64,000 nucleotides of DNA from Corynebacterium kutscheri (GCF_000980835.1 NZ_CP011312.1:372001-436000); one strand, 5' to 3'. Counted from the first letter of the stretch, positions 48,376 through 60,931 are shown. Notes: a model not told the origin generated them from the sequence alone. A program made the numbers and translations.

Positions 48376-48514
48376 GGCGCATAAAGTGTGCTCTAGATCG
48401 CAAGCCATATTGCCCTAGTACTTGTTGTTGGTAGGTGGTGTGCTTGTAGGCTTAGGGGCTAAGACTCACAACCTAGTCGGGTTGAACCCAGTACTTCCAG
48501 GAGAACAATTCAGT

Positions 48515-48997
48515 ATGGAACTCGGAGCAAAATCTAAGCCAATCGTCTTTGGAGCGATCGCACTGTTTCTTGTTGTTATTGTTGCAGTAGTTGCAGCATC
48601 AGCAAACAACACTGCACTTGCCGAACAACAAGGCAAACTTGAACAAAAACTGTCCGGAATTGATGCCAACGGACTTAATATCACAGCAGTGGCCCTAGCA
48701 GATGTCTATGGGCTTGAATATACCGCCGCTGCCCCAGTGTGTCCTGGGGAAACAGAGCAAGGCATTAGCTCACGGTTAGGCATTGATGCTTCCGAGATGC
48801 ATTTACCGTCGACAGGTGTTCCAGCTGGCTACAATTACTTGTTGGTAGCAAATCAGGATGGAAGCATCTTGTTTGATCGCTTTGCGATCGACGATATCAA
48901 TGTGTGCAAGTCTGCACAGACCGGGGTCATTGATGCTTACCAGCTCACACCATTTGTGAAAGATCCAGCCACCGGTACGTGGTTCTTAAACAGCTAG
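48515..48997 (+). CDS. Membrane-anchored protein of unknown function
   Basis: About 160 residues. ATG 48515 (MELGAKSKPIVFGAIALFLV) is chosen for the AGGAG at 48499-48503; an upstream open stretch lacks a signal. One N-terminal membrane helix is followed by an extracytoplasmic domain with two cysteines (APVCPGETEQG and INVCKSAQ) that could form a disulfide. No family is recognised. It lies alone between a terminator and a perfect palindrome. Confidence 0.78.
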   Translation: MELGAKSKPIVFGAIALFLVVIVAVVAASANNTALAEQQGKLEQKLSGIDANGLNITAVALADVYGLEYTAAAPVCPGETEQGISSRLGIDASEMHLPSTGVPAGYNYLLVANQDGSILFDRFAIDDINVCKSAQTGVIDAYQLTPFVKDPATGTWFLNS

Positions 48998-49012
48998 CAC
49001 CATAGCTTTTTC

Positions 49013-49044
49013 CTCCTAGGGCAATTTTAAAATTGCCCTAGGAG
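49013..49044. repeat. Perfect 32-bp palindrome of two head-to-head repeat copies
   Basis: CTCCTAGGGCAATTTT (49013-49028) is followed directly by its exact reverse complement (49029-49044) with no spacer. Placed 16 bp after a stop codon, it could fold into a terminator-like hairpin, with one arm ending in TTTT. Confidence 0.95.
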
Positions 49045-49082
49045 TTTGTGTATTTTCGGGTTTTCTTTTTCGCCGACTACGC

Positions 49083-49757
49083 TTGTTCGACGTGGCTGTT
49101 CTTGCAATTGACTCCTCGACCCCAGACCTTATTGTGGGCCTTGTGAATGAGGTGAACAATGAAACCCTTAGTGAGCGAATTATCGAAAACTGTCGGGACC
49201 AAAATGCTCTTTTGGTGCCGACAACAATCGAATTGCTTGAAAAGAGTGCCCTGGCATTCTCAGATATTTCTGCCATCGTGGTTGGCATAGGCCCTGGACC
49301 TTTTACTGGTTTGCGCGTAGGCATGGCAACCGCGGCAGCGTTTGGCGATGCACTCGGGATAGCGGTACATGGTGTCTGTTCCCTTGATGCGATGGCCGCG
49401 CAAAGTACTGAAAATGCCATTTTGGTGGCAAGTGATGCTCGTCGCAAAGAAATTTATTATGCAACCTACCGTAACGGGCAGCGCACCAGTGGTCCAGATG
49501 TGATCAAGCCCGAAGAAGTGCAACCAATCCATGATGTCGATCTGGTTTCAATCCCAGAGCAGATACATAGTCGGCTTAGCGACGATTTACGCAGCCGTAA
49601 GCACTCTCAGTTTAAACCGTTGCCTAAATTTTTGGTCGCCTGTGCTGATCTCAGCGCTACCGCACAGCCGTTAGAACCGTTGTATTTGCGTCGCCCAGAT
49701 GCGAAAGAGTCTCCGAAAAAGCCGTTGAGTGCGGCCATTGTGAGGAAAGAACACTAG
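49083..49757 (+). CDS. tsaB: tRNA t6A biosynthesis protein TsaB
   Basis: A 224-residue inactive ASKHA-fold paralogue of TsaD that scaffolds the t6A complex. N-terminal VLAIDSSTPDLIVGLV and the glycine-rich VVGIGPGPFTGLRVGMATA are typical. The start is TTG 49083 or GTG 49092; neither has a clear ribosome-binding site. It overlaps rimI by one base. Together with tsaD and tsaE the t6A pathway in this stretch is nearly complete. Confidence 0.92.
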   Translation: MFDVAVLAIDSSTPDLIVGLVNEVNNETLSERIIENCRDQNALLVPTTIELLEKSALAFSDISAIVVGIGPGPFTGLRVGMATAAAFGDALGIAVHGVCSLDAMAAQSTENAILVASDARRKEIYYATYRNGQRTSGPDVIKPEEVQPIHDVDLVSIPEQIHSRLSDDLRSRKHSQFKPLPKFLVACADLSATAQPLEPLYLRRPDAKESPKKPLSAAIVRKEH

Positions 49758-50338
49758 TGCAGATTCGTCAGGCTATAACCGCCGATGCATGGCGACTAGC
49801 AGAATTAGAAGCCGTCCTATTTCCAGGGGATAATCCGTGGACAGCACAGGATTTTCTAGCGGAGTTTGCGCAGGCGCATACTTTTTATCTCATCGCCTCC
49901 CTAGGGCAAAAAGCAGATTCTGATACCGCAGAGTTTGCTAAGCATACCGGGGAAAAAACCGGTGAAGAGATAAAAAATAGGGAAGAAATCCCAGCAGAAA
50001 ATGCTGAAATTGCCCTAGGGTATGCCGGGCTGGCGATGCTTGGCCCTGCCGACGACCCAGAATTTGAAATTCATACTATTGGCGTGGATCCACGTGCACA
50101 GCGTAGCGGCATTGCTACCGCATTGATGGATAACCTGATGTTTATCGTCGATAAGTATGGTGGTCCGGTGTTTTTAGAAGTGCGTACAGATAATGAGCCG
50201 GCGATTGCGTTGTATAGAAAATATGGTTTTGAGGTTACCGGGGTGCGGAAAAATTATTATCAGCCTTCGGGAGCCGATGCATTTATCATGGTGCGCTCTG
50301 ATCATGGCGTGAAACAAGCGAAAGGCGAAGAATCGTGA
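49757..50338 (+). CDS. rimI: Ribosomal-protein-alanine N-acetyltransferase with an extra internal segment
   Basis: A 193-residue GNAT acetyltransferase, likely acting on ribosomal protein S18. [16 protein letters not shown] and the acetyl-CoA loop [18 protein letters not shown] are normal, as is [20 protein letters not shown]. Between FYLIAS and LGYAGLAML, where the family usually has a short turn, there is a hydrophilic Glu/Lys-rich insert of about 35 residues ([20 protein letters not shown]...). The DNA of that insert is bounded by inverted copies of the dispersed repeat. GTG start; overlaps tsaB by 1 bp and tsaD by 4 bp. Confidence 0.92.
   Translation: MQIRQAITADAWRLAELEAVLFPGDNPWTAQDFLAEFAQAHTFYLIASLGQKADSDTAEFAKHTGEKTGEEIKNREEIPAENAEIALGYAGLAMLGPADDPEFEIHTIGVDPRAQRSGIATALMDNLMFIVDKYGGPVFLEVRTDNEPAIALYRKYGFEVTGVRKNYYQPSGADAFIMVRSDHGVKQAKGEES
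49896..50020. repeat. In-frame insert in rimI bounded by inverted repeat copies
   Basis: CCTCCCTAGGGCAAAAAGC at 49896-49914 and GCTGAAATTGCCCTAGGG at 50003-50020 face each other across about 88 bp. Together they enclose the extra residues of RimI. The length keeps the reading frame. This resembles palindromic elements that insert in coding genes in other bacteria, but no second copy of the interior was seen in the window. Confidence 0.7.
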
Positions 50339-51387
50339 TTGTTCTAGGCGTGGAAAGCTCCTGCGATGAAACTGGGGTAGGGGTGATTAAACTCGGCGCA
50401 GATGGCTCCATGGAGATTCTTGCCGATGCGGTGGCTAGTTCAATGGATCAGCATGCACGCTTTGGTGGGGTAGTACCTGAGATCGCCTCGCGAGCTCATT
50501 TAGAGTCAATGCAGCCAGTTATGCGCCAAGCTTTGAAAGAAGCTGGCATTGAAAAACCCGATGTCGTGGCCGCAACGGTTGGTCCTGGTTTAGCAGGCGC
50601 CCTATTGGTAGGTGCGTCGGCGGCAAAAGCTTATGCGGCAGCCTGGGGGGTTCCGTTTTATGGGGTTAACCACTTAGGTGGGCATGTTGCGGTGGCTAAT
50701 CTAGAAGGCCACCAATTAGGTCATAGTATTGCGCTACTAGTTTCAGGCGGGCATACCCAGTTATTAGAGGTGAGCGCAGTAGGAAAGCCAATGCGGGAGT
50801 TGGGTTCTACCCTTGATGATGCCGCGGGAGAAGCTTATGACAAGGTGGCACGGTTGCTTGGTTTGGGCTATCCCGGAGGGCCGGTTATTGATCGGTTGGC
50901 TTGTTTGGGCAACCCTAGGGCAATTTCATTTCCCCGTGGGTTGAGTAAACCTGAAGATATTCGTGGCCCGCACCGGCATGATTTCTCTTTTTCTGGGCTA
51001 AAAACTGCGGTTGCACGGTATGTGGAGCAAGCGGAACGCAGTGGTGAGCAAGTTAATATTGAGGATATTTGTGCGTCCTTCCAAGAGGCCGTGTGTGATG
51101 TGCTTACTGCGAAGGCGATTCGAGCTATGGAAGATACTGGAGCGCACACGTTGCTCTTAGGTGGTGGGGTGGCGGCGAATTCGCGGCTGCGTGAGTTAGC
51201 GGCTAAGCGGTGTGCGTCGAAAAGCTTTGAGTTGTTGGTACCTCGATTTAAATTATGTACCGATAATGGGGTGATGATTGCAGCGGTGGCGGCGCAATTA
51301 ATTCATGAGGGTGCGCAACCGTCGGGATATGGGGTAGGAACCGATACCACGTTGGAAGTGGAGGTTCCACTCTTGCATGCGCTTTAA
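50335..51387 (+). CDS. tsaD: tRNA N6-adenosine threonylcarbamoyltransferase TsaD
   Basis: A 350-residue ASKHA-fold enzyme transferring threonylcarbamoyl to A37 of tRNAs. [11 protein letters not shown] opens the protein; iron ligands lie in [12 protein letters not shown] and in [22 protein letters not shown] and GGPVIDRL are conserved. GTG start overlaps the rimI stop (GTGA). A repeat copy (50914-50927) encodes PRAIS at a place where the family has normal length, so it arose or is tolerated without an insertion. Confidence 0.97.
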   Translation: MIVLGVESSCDETGVGVIKLGADGSMEILADAVASSMDQHARFGGVVPEIASRAHLESMQPVMRQALKEAGIEKPDVVAATVGPGLAGALLVGASAAKAYAAAWGVPFYGVNHLGGHVAVANLEGHQLGHSIALLVSGGHTQLLEVSAVGKPMRELGSTLDDAAGEAYDKVARLLGLGYPGGPVIDRLACLGNPRAISFPRGLSKPEDIRGPHRHDFSFSGLKTAVARYVEQAERSGEQVNIEDICASFQEAVCDVLTAKAIRAMEDTGAHTLLLGGGVAANSRLRELAAKRCASKSFELLVPRFKLCTDNGVMIAAVAAQLIHEGAQPSGYGVGTDTTLEVEVPLLHAL

Positions 51388-51444
51388 TGTGCTTTTCGAC
51401 GTTTACTAGTAGTGAGGTTTGCTTTTAGCAATCAAGGTTGAGCG

Positions 51445-51471
51445 TTAGCACTTAGCTCGGTAGAGTGCTAG
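51445..51471 (+). promoter_or_regulatory. CIRCE element (HrcA operator) upstream of groES
   Basis: TTAGCACTT (51445-51453), a 9-base spacer, then GAGTGCTAG (51463-51471) matches the CIRCE consensus TTAGCACTC-N9-GAGTGCTAA with one change in each arm. It lies 96 bp before groES, so heat-shock control by HrcA is expected. Confidence 0.9.
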
Positions 51472-51566
51472 TAGGTTGTCAAACACACAGTTGTTCACCC
51501 GCGACGACGGCTGTGCTGGATATTCAACTGGCACAAGTAGTTAATCTTTTATGAAAGGAAAATACC

Positions 51567-51863
51567 GTGGCTAACGTCAACATTAAGCCTTTGGAAGACC
51601 GCGTCCTCGTCCAGATCAACGAAGCTGAGGCAACTACCGCCTCTGGCCTGGTTATTCCTGATTCCGCAAAGGAAAAGCCACAAGAGGGCACCGTAGTAGC
51701 AGCTGGCCCAGGCCGCTTCGATGGCGATGACCGCGTTCCTATGGATATCAAGGTAGGCGACGTTGTGATGTTCTCTAAGTACGGCGGAACCGAGATCAAG
51801 CACAACGGTGAAGAGTACTTGCTGCTTAACTCCCGCGACGTGCTTGCGATCATCGAAAAGTAA
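51567..51863 (+). CDS. groES: Co-chaperonin GroES
   Basis: A 98-residue lid protein of the chaperonin. [20 protein letters not shown] and [15 protein letters not shown] are canonical; the mobile loop is [33 protein letters not shown] precedes the GTG start. It is cotranscribed with groEL, 19 bp downstream, behind CIRCE. Confidence 0.98.
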   Translation: MANVNIKPLEDRVLVQINEAEATTASGLVIPDSAKEKPQEGTVVAAGPGRFDGDDRVPMDIKVGDVVMFSKYGGTEIKHNGEEYLLLNSRDVLAIIEK

Positions 51864-51870
51864 AGAATAA

Positions 51871-53496
<1,626 letters not shown>

Positions 53497-53885
53497 ATGT
53501 GTTCTTTGGCTCAGGAGCATTAGCTAGGGTGAGTTTTATTAGTAGGTTGTTAACCCCCTAGGGCAAAATGAGGGTTTGTACATTGAGGTAGTACAGACCC
53601 TCATTTTCTTTTCCAACCACTTTCACTAGCTAAAGCATTATTGGTTGGTGACAAAGCGGAAGAGTATATTAAGCAGTCGATTGTCGCTTTTAAAAACGCG
53701 TGCCAGAGCGGAATATAAACATGAGTGCGGCAAAGAATTGAGGGCTTAAAGCTGCAGCATTAAGTGAGCATTAAGTCAGCAGTGAGTGTTTTTAAGCTGT
53801 GTTGTTTATAAAATACGAGCAGTGGTAGCAGTGGCCTAGTAAAGAAGTCTTTATTGGCGGCAGAAAGAGATAGAGGTAAGTTGGT
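53497..53885. other. Gap between groEL and sigD
   Basis: A 389-bp stretch with a repeat copy (53558), the groEL terminator and then about 280 bp of AT-rich DNA with no recognised gene. In related actinobacteria a small Cys-rich WhiB-type regulator gene often lies here; no Cys-rich frame was found on either strand. The rest probably carries the sigD promoter. Confidence 0.4.
53565..53607 (+). terminator. Terminator of groES-groEL
   Basis: AAAATGAGGGTTTGTAC (53565-53581) pairs with GTACAGACCCTCATTTT (53591-53607), one wobble, followed by CTTTT. The dispersed-repeat copy CTAGGGCAAAA runs directly into the 5' arm. Confidence 0.9.
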
Positions 53886-54452
53886 GTGACGGAGCAAGAA
53901 AAAGAGCTTGCAGGTCTAGTGCCTGCGGCTGCGGCGGGAGATCGTCGTGCACTCCAGCGCATCATTGAAATTATCCACCCTGCCGTGCTGCGCTATGTAC
54001 GAGCACGAGTAAGCACAGGTAAGCACCCTACTGCCGAAGATATTGTGCAGGAAATCTGTCTTGCGGTAGCTACCTCGATTACTAATTTTGTTGATCAAGG
54101 TCGGCCGTTTATGGCCTTTGTTTACGGTATCGCATCGAATAAAGTAACCGATGCGCATCGTAGTTTTGCGCGGGATAAAACGAACCTGACCGACGAGGTG
54201 CCAGATGTTGAAATCACCCGCGACACCCCCGAAGAATTCGCACTCATCGGTGAAGGAAGTAACAAAGTTAGGACTTTGCTCGATTCACTTAATGAGAAAC
54301 CACGCGAAATTCTTATTTTGAGGATTTTTGCTGGATTTTCAGCAGAAGAAACTGCTGAAATTGTTGGAAGTAGCCCTGGGGCAGTTCGGGTGGCGCAGCA
54401 TCGCGCGCTTTCCCAATTGCGCAAGCTTGTTGAGCAGGAAAGAGAACAGTAA
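53886..54452 (+). CDS. sigD: ECF sigma factor SigD
   Basis: A 188-residue alternative sigma factor. Region 2 includes VLRYVRARVSTGKHPTAEDI and AFVYGIASNKVTDAHRS; region 4 has LNEKPREILILRIFAGFSAE and the helix-turn-helix AEIVGSSPGAVRVAQHRALS. GTG start after AGAGGTAAG. Next to it is its anti-sigma gene, overlapping by one base. Position between groEL and guaB matches SigD of C. glutamicum and M. tuberculosis, where it controls envelope genes. Confidence 0.93.
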   Translation: MTEQEKELAGLVPAAAAGDRRALQRIIEIIHPAVLRYVRARVSTGKHPTAEDIVQEICLAVATSITNFVDQGRPFMAFVYGIASNKVTDAHRSFARDKTNLTDEVPDVEITRDTPEEFALIGEGSNKVRTLLDSLNEKPREILILRIFAGFSAEETAEIVGSSPGAVRVAQHRALSQLRKLVEQEREQ

Positions 54453-55297
54453 TGGCGCAGCGTTACGACGCCGATCATTTACCGCATGGTGAAGGCGAAG
54501 ACAGCTCGGAGTATCTCACCGATATTCAAGCTGATGACGTACTCATTTCTGCGCTTGCCCGCGGCGAAGATCCCACCGGTGGTACCGACCCACTTGCTGG
54601 GCTATTGCTTGGCCTGCGCGAAGAGGTCACAGCTGCTAGCCCCGCACCCACCCTTACCGAGCTTGGGCTTGATGACGACAGCTTTCCCGCCACCAACGTT
54701 ATCTCCTTAGATAAACGCCGACGTGGTTGGAGTGGACGAATCGCTAGCGGTCTAGTTGGTGCAGCTGCTGCAACCCTAATGATCACCGGTAGCGCAACTA
54801 TGATTTATAACGCGGATGAAAATTCAGCGCTTTATGGACTCAAACAACAGATTTTTACTGGTACTGATCGAGAAGCCGTCGTACAGCTTGCTTCTGCCCT
54901 AGAAGAAGCTAATAGTCGCAATGAAAGCGGCGATGTTGAAGGCGCTAAAGCCGCAATTGAGCGAGCCCAGGCAGCAGTTGAAAAACTCAATGAGCGAGCC
55001 ATGCCTGCAATAGAAAAATCTGGCGATAAAGCACAAGATTCTGAGCAGCGTTCCGTACAGGAGACCGGGCCATCAGTAGTAACTACTACGGTTACTGAAC
55101 CCGCTGAAACAGTAACGCATACAGTAGCTCCTAGCGACGTGGTGGTTACTGTGACTCAGACAGTAGCACCACCAGTGCCCTCGACAAGCAATTCAGCGGT
55201 TGCGCCAGTACAAACTGCGACTAGTACTAGTGCCACGGAACCGGAATCGCCAAATGATCAGCTGCCTATTCAAATTCCAGATTTAGGCGGCCGCTAG
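54452..55297 (+). CDS. rsdA: Anti-sigma-D factor RsdA-like membrane protein
   Basis: A 281-residue protein. The N-terminal cytosolic part (YLTDIQADDVLISALARGED) is the SigD-binding segment. One membrane helix lies at about residues 93-115 (RIASGLVGAAAATLMITGSA). Outside the membrane come an Ala/Glu-rich helix and a Thr/Val/Pro-rich tail with repeats such as TVTEPAETVTHTVAP and VTVTQTVAPPVP. Such proteins hold SigD inactive until proteolysis. The TAG stop is contained in a repeat copy (55294-55302). Confidence 0.88.
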   Translation: MAQRYDADHLPHGEGEDSSEYLTDIQADDVLISALARGEDPTGGTDPLAGLLLGLREEVTAASPAPTLTELGLDDDSFPATNVISLDKRRRGWSGRIASGLVGAAAATLMITGSATMIYNADENSALYGLKQQIFTGTDREAVVQLASALEEANSRNESGDVEGAKAAIERAQAAVEKLNERAMPAIEKSGDKAQDSEQRSVQETGPSVVTTTVTEPAETVTHTVAPSDVVVTVTQTVAPPVPSTSNSAVAPVQTATSTSATEPESPNDQLPIQIPDLGGR

Positions 55298-55346
55298 GGC
55301 AAAAATGAAATGACCTGGTTGAGTTAAAAAACATGTGAAATTTAAT

Positions 55347-55385
55347 AAGAAAAACGCTCAAATTACTAATTTGAGCGTTTTTCTT
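55347..55385. terminator. Perfect 17-bp bidirectional terminator
   Basis: AAGAAAAACGCTCAAAT (55347-55363) pairs exactly with ATTTGAGCGTTTTTCTT (55369-55385). It separates convergent rsdA and the DUF5319-like gene and has a T-run on either strand. Confidence 0.93.
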
Positions 55386-55419
55386 ATGATCAAGGACACA
55401 TAAAAATACTGAAATTGCC

Positions 55420-55788
55420 CTAGGGGGATTGGGAGGCGTCTAGATACCCACAGCAATAATCCCATGTGACATATGCCTTCGGATTTGGTCGCGCGCTGGG
55501 CTCATGAACGGGGCCGAGTTCCCCAACAAGGGTGGCCATCATATTTTCTGCCATAATGTCCCAGTCGTAATAGTGCGGTTCTTCACAGTCATTGCATAAG
55601 AAGGTCACGCCATGAATACCACGCGGGGCCAGAAGTGCTTTGAATTCTTTGACAAAGGCAAGGTCTTGGAGAATATAGGCGCGGTCTTCTTCGCTTAGTG
55701 GGGGCATGGGTTCCTCGGGATCGAGGAATAATGCTGGATCGTTGGGATCATCAGCGAAAGGGTCACGAGGCATTGAAGAAAAGTCCAC
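55420..55788 (-). CDS. DUF5319-like protein
   Basis: A 122-residue acidic soluble protein with a GTG start at 55788 (an ATG at 55773 is also possible). The segments DPFADDPNDPALFLDPEEPM and TFLCNDCEEPHYYDWDIM, with CNDC and a later CCGY, suggest metal binding. It matches the small conserved actinobacterial gene found between rsdA and guaB (as at Rv3412), now DUF5319; function unknown. Its TAG stop (55422-55420) lies in a reverse repeat copy, and another copy (55795-55810) lies just upstream. Confidence 0.85.
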   Translation of the reverse strand: MDFSSMPRDPFADDPNDPALFLDPEEPMPPLSEEDRAYILQDLAFVKEFKALLAPRGIHGVTFLCNDCEEPHYYDWDIMAENMMATLVGELGPVHEPSARPNPKAYVTWDYCCGYLDASQSP

Positions 55789-57620
<1,832 letters not shown>

Positions 57621-57657
57621 TTATTCGCTTATCGACGAGTTGTACTCCTACCACACC

Positions 57658-57690
57658 AAGGTCGCGTCCTACTTTTGTAGGCACGACCTT
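57658..57690 (+). terminator. Terminator-like hairpin after guaB
   Basis: AAGGTCGCGTCCTAC (57658-57672) pairs, with one mismatch, with GTAGGCACGACCTT (57677-57690). TTTGGTCATTTTT follows. Confidence 0.8.
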
Positions 57691-57767
57691 TGGTCATTTT
57701 TGCCCTAGGGTGTGTTCCTGCGGGTAAGATGAGTGGCGTTTGTTCCCCGAAACACTAAGGAGCCGAA

Positions 57768-58907
57768 GTGCGCGATTATGTCGAGATTGGCATAGGGCGA
57801 GAAGCTCGCCGCACCTATCATCTGAGCGACATTTCTGTTTTACCAGCGCGTCGCACCCGGTCGTCGAAAAATGTGGATACTACCTGGCATATCGACGCCT
57901 ATACCTTTCAGCTTCCGTTTCTGTCTCACCCGACAGACGCACTTGCTAGCCCAGAATTCATTATCGAAATGGATAAACAAGGTGGCCTAGCAGTCATTAA
58001 CGCAGAAGGCCTATGGGGCAGGCACGCGGACCTTCAGGCAGCGATTAATGAAGTTGTTCAGACCTTTACTGCAGATGCGTATGATCCACTTACCGTGGGT
58101 TTGACCACCAAAAAGTTACAGGAACTACACTCGGCACCTATTGATACCGACCTGCTGACCCAACGCATAGGGCAAGTTCGTGATTCTGGTGCCACTGTTG
58201 CGGCTAGGGTTAGCCCACAGCATGCTCGCGAACTAGCACCGATTTTGGTGAAAGCCGGTGTTGAACTACTTATTATTCAAGGCACCATTATCTCGGCAGA
58301 ACACGTCGATGCACATTCTGAGCCGATGAATCTTAAAGAACTTATTCGTTCCTTTGAAGTGCCGGTTATTGCCGGTGGGGTCAGCGACTACACCACTGCT
58401 TTACATGTGATGCGCGCTGGCGCGGTTGGCGTTATCGTCGGTAGTGGCTATACCACTAACAACCTAGCCTTAGGTATTGGCGCCGGCATGGCTACTATCA
58501 TTGCCGATGCAGCTGCCGCGCGCCGGGATTATTTGGATGAAACCGGTGGACGCTATGTACACATCATTGCTGACGGTAGTATTAATACTTCCGGCGAAGT
58601 AGTCAAGGCGATCGCCTGCGGTGCTGATGCTGTTGTGCTTGGCGAACCACTAGCTAATGCTGTAGAAGCTGCCGGCCAGGGAGTCTATTGGGAGTCTACT
58701 GCGGCGCATCCACGTTTCCCGCGCGGTTTGATTACAAAAGCAGAGCCTTTTTCTGGCGAACAGCCGAGCCTGGAAACCATTTTGCACGGACCTTCAACAA
58801 GCCCATTTGGTGAAGCCAATATTGTTGGTGGACTTAAGCGAGCAATGGCTAAGTGTGGTTTTACTGAATTGAAGCAGTTCCAGAAAGTAGACATCACTGT
58901 CAACTAA
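57768..58907 (+). CDS. guaB3: GuaB3-family IMP-dehydrogenase-related protein
   Basis: A 379-residue barrel protein without CBS domains. The loop that carries the catalytic Cys in IMP dehydrogenase reads VGSGYTTNNLALGIG, so that Cys is missing, as usual in this actinobacterial family. ATIIADAAAARRDYLDETGG and GRYVHIIADGSI are family hallmarks. GTG start after AAGGAG. True activity is unclear to me; GMP reductase-like or regulatory roles have been considered for related proteins. It lies between guaB and guaA. Confidence 0.92.
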   Translation: MRDYVEIGIGREARRTYHLSDISVLPARRTRSSKNVDTTWHIDAYTFQLPFLSHPTDALASPEFIIEMDKQGGLAVINAEGLWGRHADLQAAINEVVQTFTADAYDPLTVGLTTKKLQELHSAPIDTDLLTQRIGQVRDSGATVAARVSPQHARELAPILVKAGVELLIIQGTIISAEHVDAHSEPMNLKELIRSFEVPVIAGGVSDYTTALHVMRAGAVGVIVGSGYTTNNLALGIGAGMATIIADAAAARRDYLDETGGRYVHIIADGSINTSGEVVKAIACGADAVVLGEPLANAVEAAGQGVYWESTAAHPRFPRGLITKAEPFSGEQPSLETILHGPSTSPFGEANIVGGLKRAMAKCGFTELKQFQKVDITVN

Positions 58908-59097
58908 CCCCCTAGGGCAGTTTCGTGGCTGCACAAGTTCTTTTTACTATTTTCAGCTTTCTTAGTGTGCTTCGAATGCTGTTGAAGTAAGTAGCCAAGT
59001 TATACACCCACCTTAAGATGTTGAGGTACTAAACGTATGCGAAAGCATATTGTGTGCCTTATCGGTGTATGACGGGGTATGAGAAAAATAATAAGGG

Positions 59098-59130
59098 CAG
59101 TGTCATGCAGGTAACGCATGGCACTGTTTT
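59098..59130 (+). terminator. Terminator upstream of guaA
   Basis: CAGTGTCATGC (59098-59108) pairs with GCATGGCACTG (59115-59125), one wobble, followed by TTTTTGG. Confidence 0.85.
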
Positions 59131-59142
59131 TGGTATTTTCTC

Positions 59143-59180
59143 CTAGGGCAATTCGGGTCTAGAGACCCGAATTGCCCTAG
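59143..59180. repeat. 38-bp palindrome of paired repeat copies before guaA
   Basis: CTAGGGCAATTCGGGTCT (59143-59160) pairs with AGACCCGAATTGCCCTAG (59163-59180) around AG. It lies directly after the terminator at 59098-59130 and 41 bp before the guaA start, so in RNA it would form a hairpin in the guaA leader. Confidence 0.93.
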
Positions 59181-59221
59181 AGAGTGTGAGTTAGTTTAGC
59201 TAATAAGCTAAGGTATGGAAC

Positions 59222-60787
59222 GTGACTCAGCAGACATCTACCAAGCATAATCCGGTGCTGGTCGTCGACTTCGGCGCTCAGTATGCGCAGCTTATTGCAC
59301 GACGTGTGCGTGAAGCGAAGATCTATTCCGAGGTTGTTCCGCATACGCTTAGTGCCGAAGAAATTAAGGCCAAAAATCCAGCTGCTCTTGTGCTCTCTGG
59401 CGGACCGTCGTCAGTATATGAGCCAGGAGCTCCTAGTTTAGATCCCGCAGTTTTAGAACTTGGCGTACCTGTTTTTGGTATTTGCTACGGCTTCCAGACT
59501 ATGACCCATGTGCTAGGTGGCACCGTTGCAAACACGGGTAACCGGGAATATGGGCGCACTGATATGCACGTGCATTCTGGTGTGTTGCATTCTGGTTTTG
59601 AACAGACCCATAAGGTGTGGATGAGCCACGGTGATGCTGTTTCACAAGCACCAGCTGGTTTTGAGGTCACCGCAAGTTCTGCTGGTGCTCCGGTGGCGGC
59701 TTTTGAGTGCGTCGAAAAGCGCATGGCTGGTGTGCAATATCACCCTGAGGTATTGCATTCCCCGCATGGTCAGGAAGTTCTAGTACGGTTTTTAACCGAG
59801 ATTGCAGGTCTGGAGCAGAATTGGACGGCCGCTAATATCGCCGAGGAGCTTATCGACGCCGTGCGCCAGCAAATTGGCGAGGATGGACGCGCGATTTGCG
59901 GTCTATCTGGTGGGGTAGATTCTGCTGTTGCCGCAGCTTTGGTGCAACGCGCAATTGGCGATCGTTTGACCTGTGTGTTTGTTGATCATGGTCTATTGCG
60001 TGCCGGCGAGCGTGAGCAGGTGGAAAAGGATTTCGTGGCTTCGACTGGTGCAAAGCTGGTAGTGGCAGATGAACGTACGGCATTTTTGAATAAATTAGCT
60101 GGTGTTACTGATCCAGAAGCTAAGCGCAAAGCGATTGGTGCGGAGTTTATTCGTTCTTTTGAACGCGCAGTTGCTGGCGTGCTAGCTGGTGAAAAAGTTG
60201 ATTTCCTGGTGCAAGGTACCCTATACCCTGATGTAGTGGAATCTGGCGGCGGGACAGGTACTGCGAATATTAAGAGCCACCATAACGTTGGCGGACTGCC
60301 TGACGATGTTGAATTCCAGCTGGTTGAACCATTGCGCTTGCTGTTTAAAGACGAGGTGCGGGCAGTAGGCCGTGAGCTTGGCCTACCTGAGGAAATCGTT
60401 GCCCGTCAACCATTTCCCGGCCCCGGCCTTGGCATTCGCATTATTGGTGAAGTCACCGAGGAACGCCTGGAGACCCTGCGCCATGCTGACCTTATCGCAC
60501 GCACCGAGCTTAGCGACGCTGGCCTAGACGGCGATATTTGGCAGTGCCCAGTTGTCTTGCTTGCCGACGTTCGCTCCGTGGGCGTGCAAGGAGACGGCCG
60601 TACCTATGGGCATCCCATCGTGTTGCGTCCGGTATCTAGCGAAGATGCAATGACCGCAGACTGGACCAGGCTTCCTTATGATGTGCTAGAAAAGATCTCC
60701 ACCCGCATTACCAATGAGGTTAAAGACGTTAACCGCGTTGTTCTTGACGTGACCTCAAAGCCACCAGGAACAATCGAGTGGGAATAA
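59222..60787 (+). CDS. guaA: GMP synthase (glutamine-hydrolysing)
   Basis: A 521-residue enzyme turning XMP, glutamine and ATP into GMP. The class I glutaminase domain (1-200) has nucleophile Cys in [11 protein letters not shown] and the His-Glu pair in GVQYHPEV. The ATP pyrophosphatase loop [12 protein letters not shown] follows near residue 230; [15 protein letters not shown] and the C-terminal KPPGTIEWE complete it. GTG start. A CGTCGAAAAGC word (59710) is coded inside. Confidence 0.98.
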   Translation: MTQQTSTKHNPVLVVDFGAQYAQLIARRVREAKIYSEVVPHTLSAEEIKAKNPAALVLSGGPSSVYEPGAPSLDPAVLELGVPVFGICYGFQTMTHVLGGTVANTGNREYGRTDMHVHSGVLHSGFEQTHKVWMSHGDAVSQAPAGFEVTASSAGAPVAAFECVEKRMAGVQYHPEVLHSPHGQEVLVRFLTEIAGLEQNWTAANIAEELIDAVRQQIGEDGRAICGLSGGVDSAVAAALVQRAIGDRLTCVFVDHGLLRAGEREQVEKDFVASTGAKLVVADERTAFLNKLAGVTDPEAKRKAIGAEFIRSFERAVAGVLAGEKVDFLVQGTLYPDVVESGGGTGTANIKSHHNVGGLPDDVEFQLVEPLRLLFKDEVRAVGRELGLPEEIVARQPFPGPGLGIRIIGEVTEERLETLRHADLIARTELSDAGLDGDIWQCPVVLLADVRSVGVQGDGRTYGHPIVLRPVSSEDAMTADWTRLPYDVLEKISTRITNEVKDVNRVVLDVTSKPPGTIEWE

Positions 60788-60931
60788 GCTGGCCCTAACG
60801 TTATAGGTGCCAGGGTTGGCATAGCACTTTTGTTCATTTTCCCTTTAGGGCAGTTTGAGCAGAAGTGCTTTTTGCTATTTTGGGGTGTTTTTGGGTTATC
60901 TTTTCGATGAAATTGCCCTAGGGTAGGGAAC

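Larger units (their letters stand above)
58908..59221. other. Gap between guaB3 and guaA: terminator and paired repeats
   Basis: A 314-bp gap with no gene. A repeat copy (58909-58924) follows the guaB3 stop. A terminator lies at 59098-59130 and a 38-bp palindrome of paired repeat copies at 59143-59180, with guaA starting 41 bp later. Confidence 0.6.

Noticed and set aside
50914..50927. Insertion in tsaD at the repeat copy
   Set aside because: The protein has normal length there; the repeat codes for ordinary family residues, unlike the rimI case.
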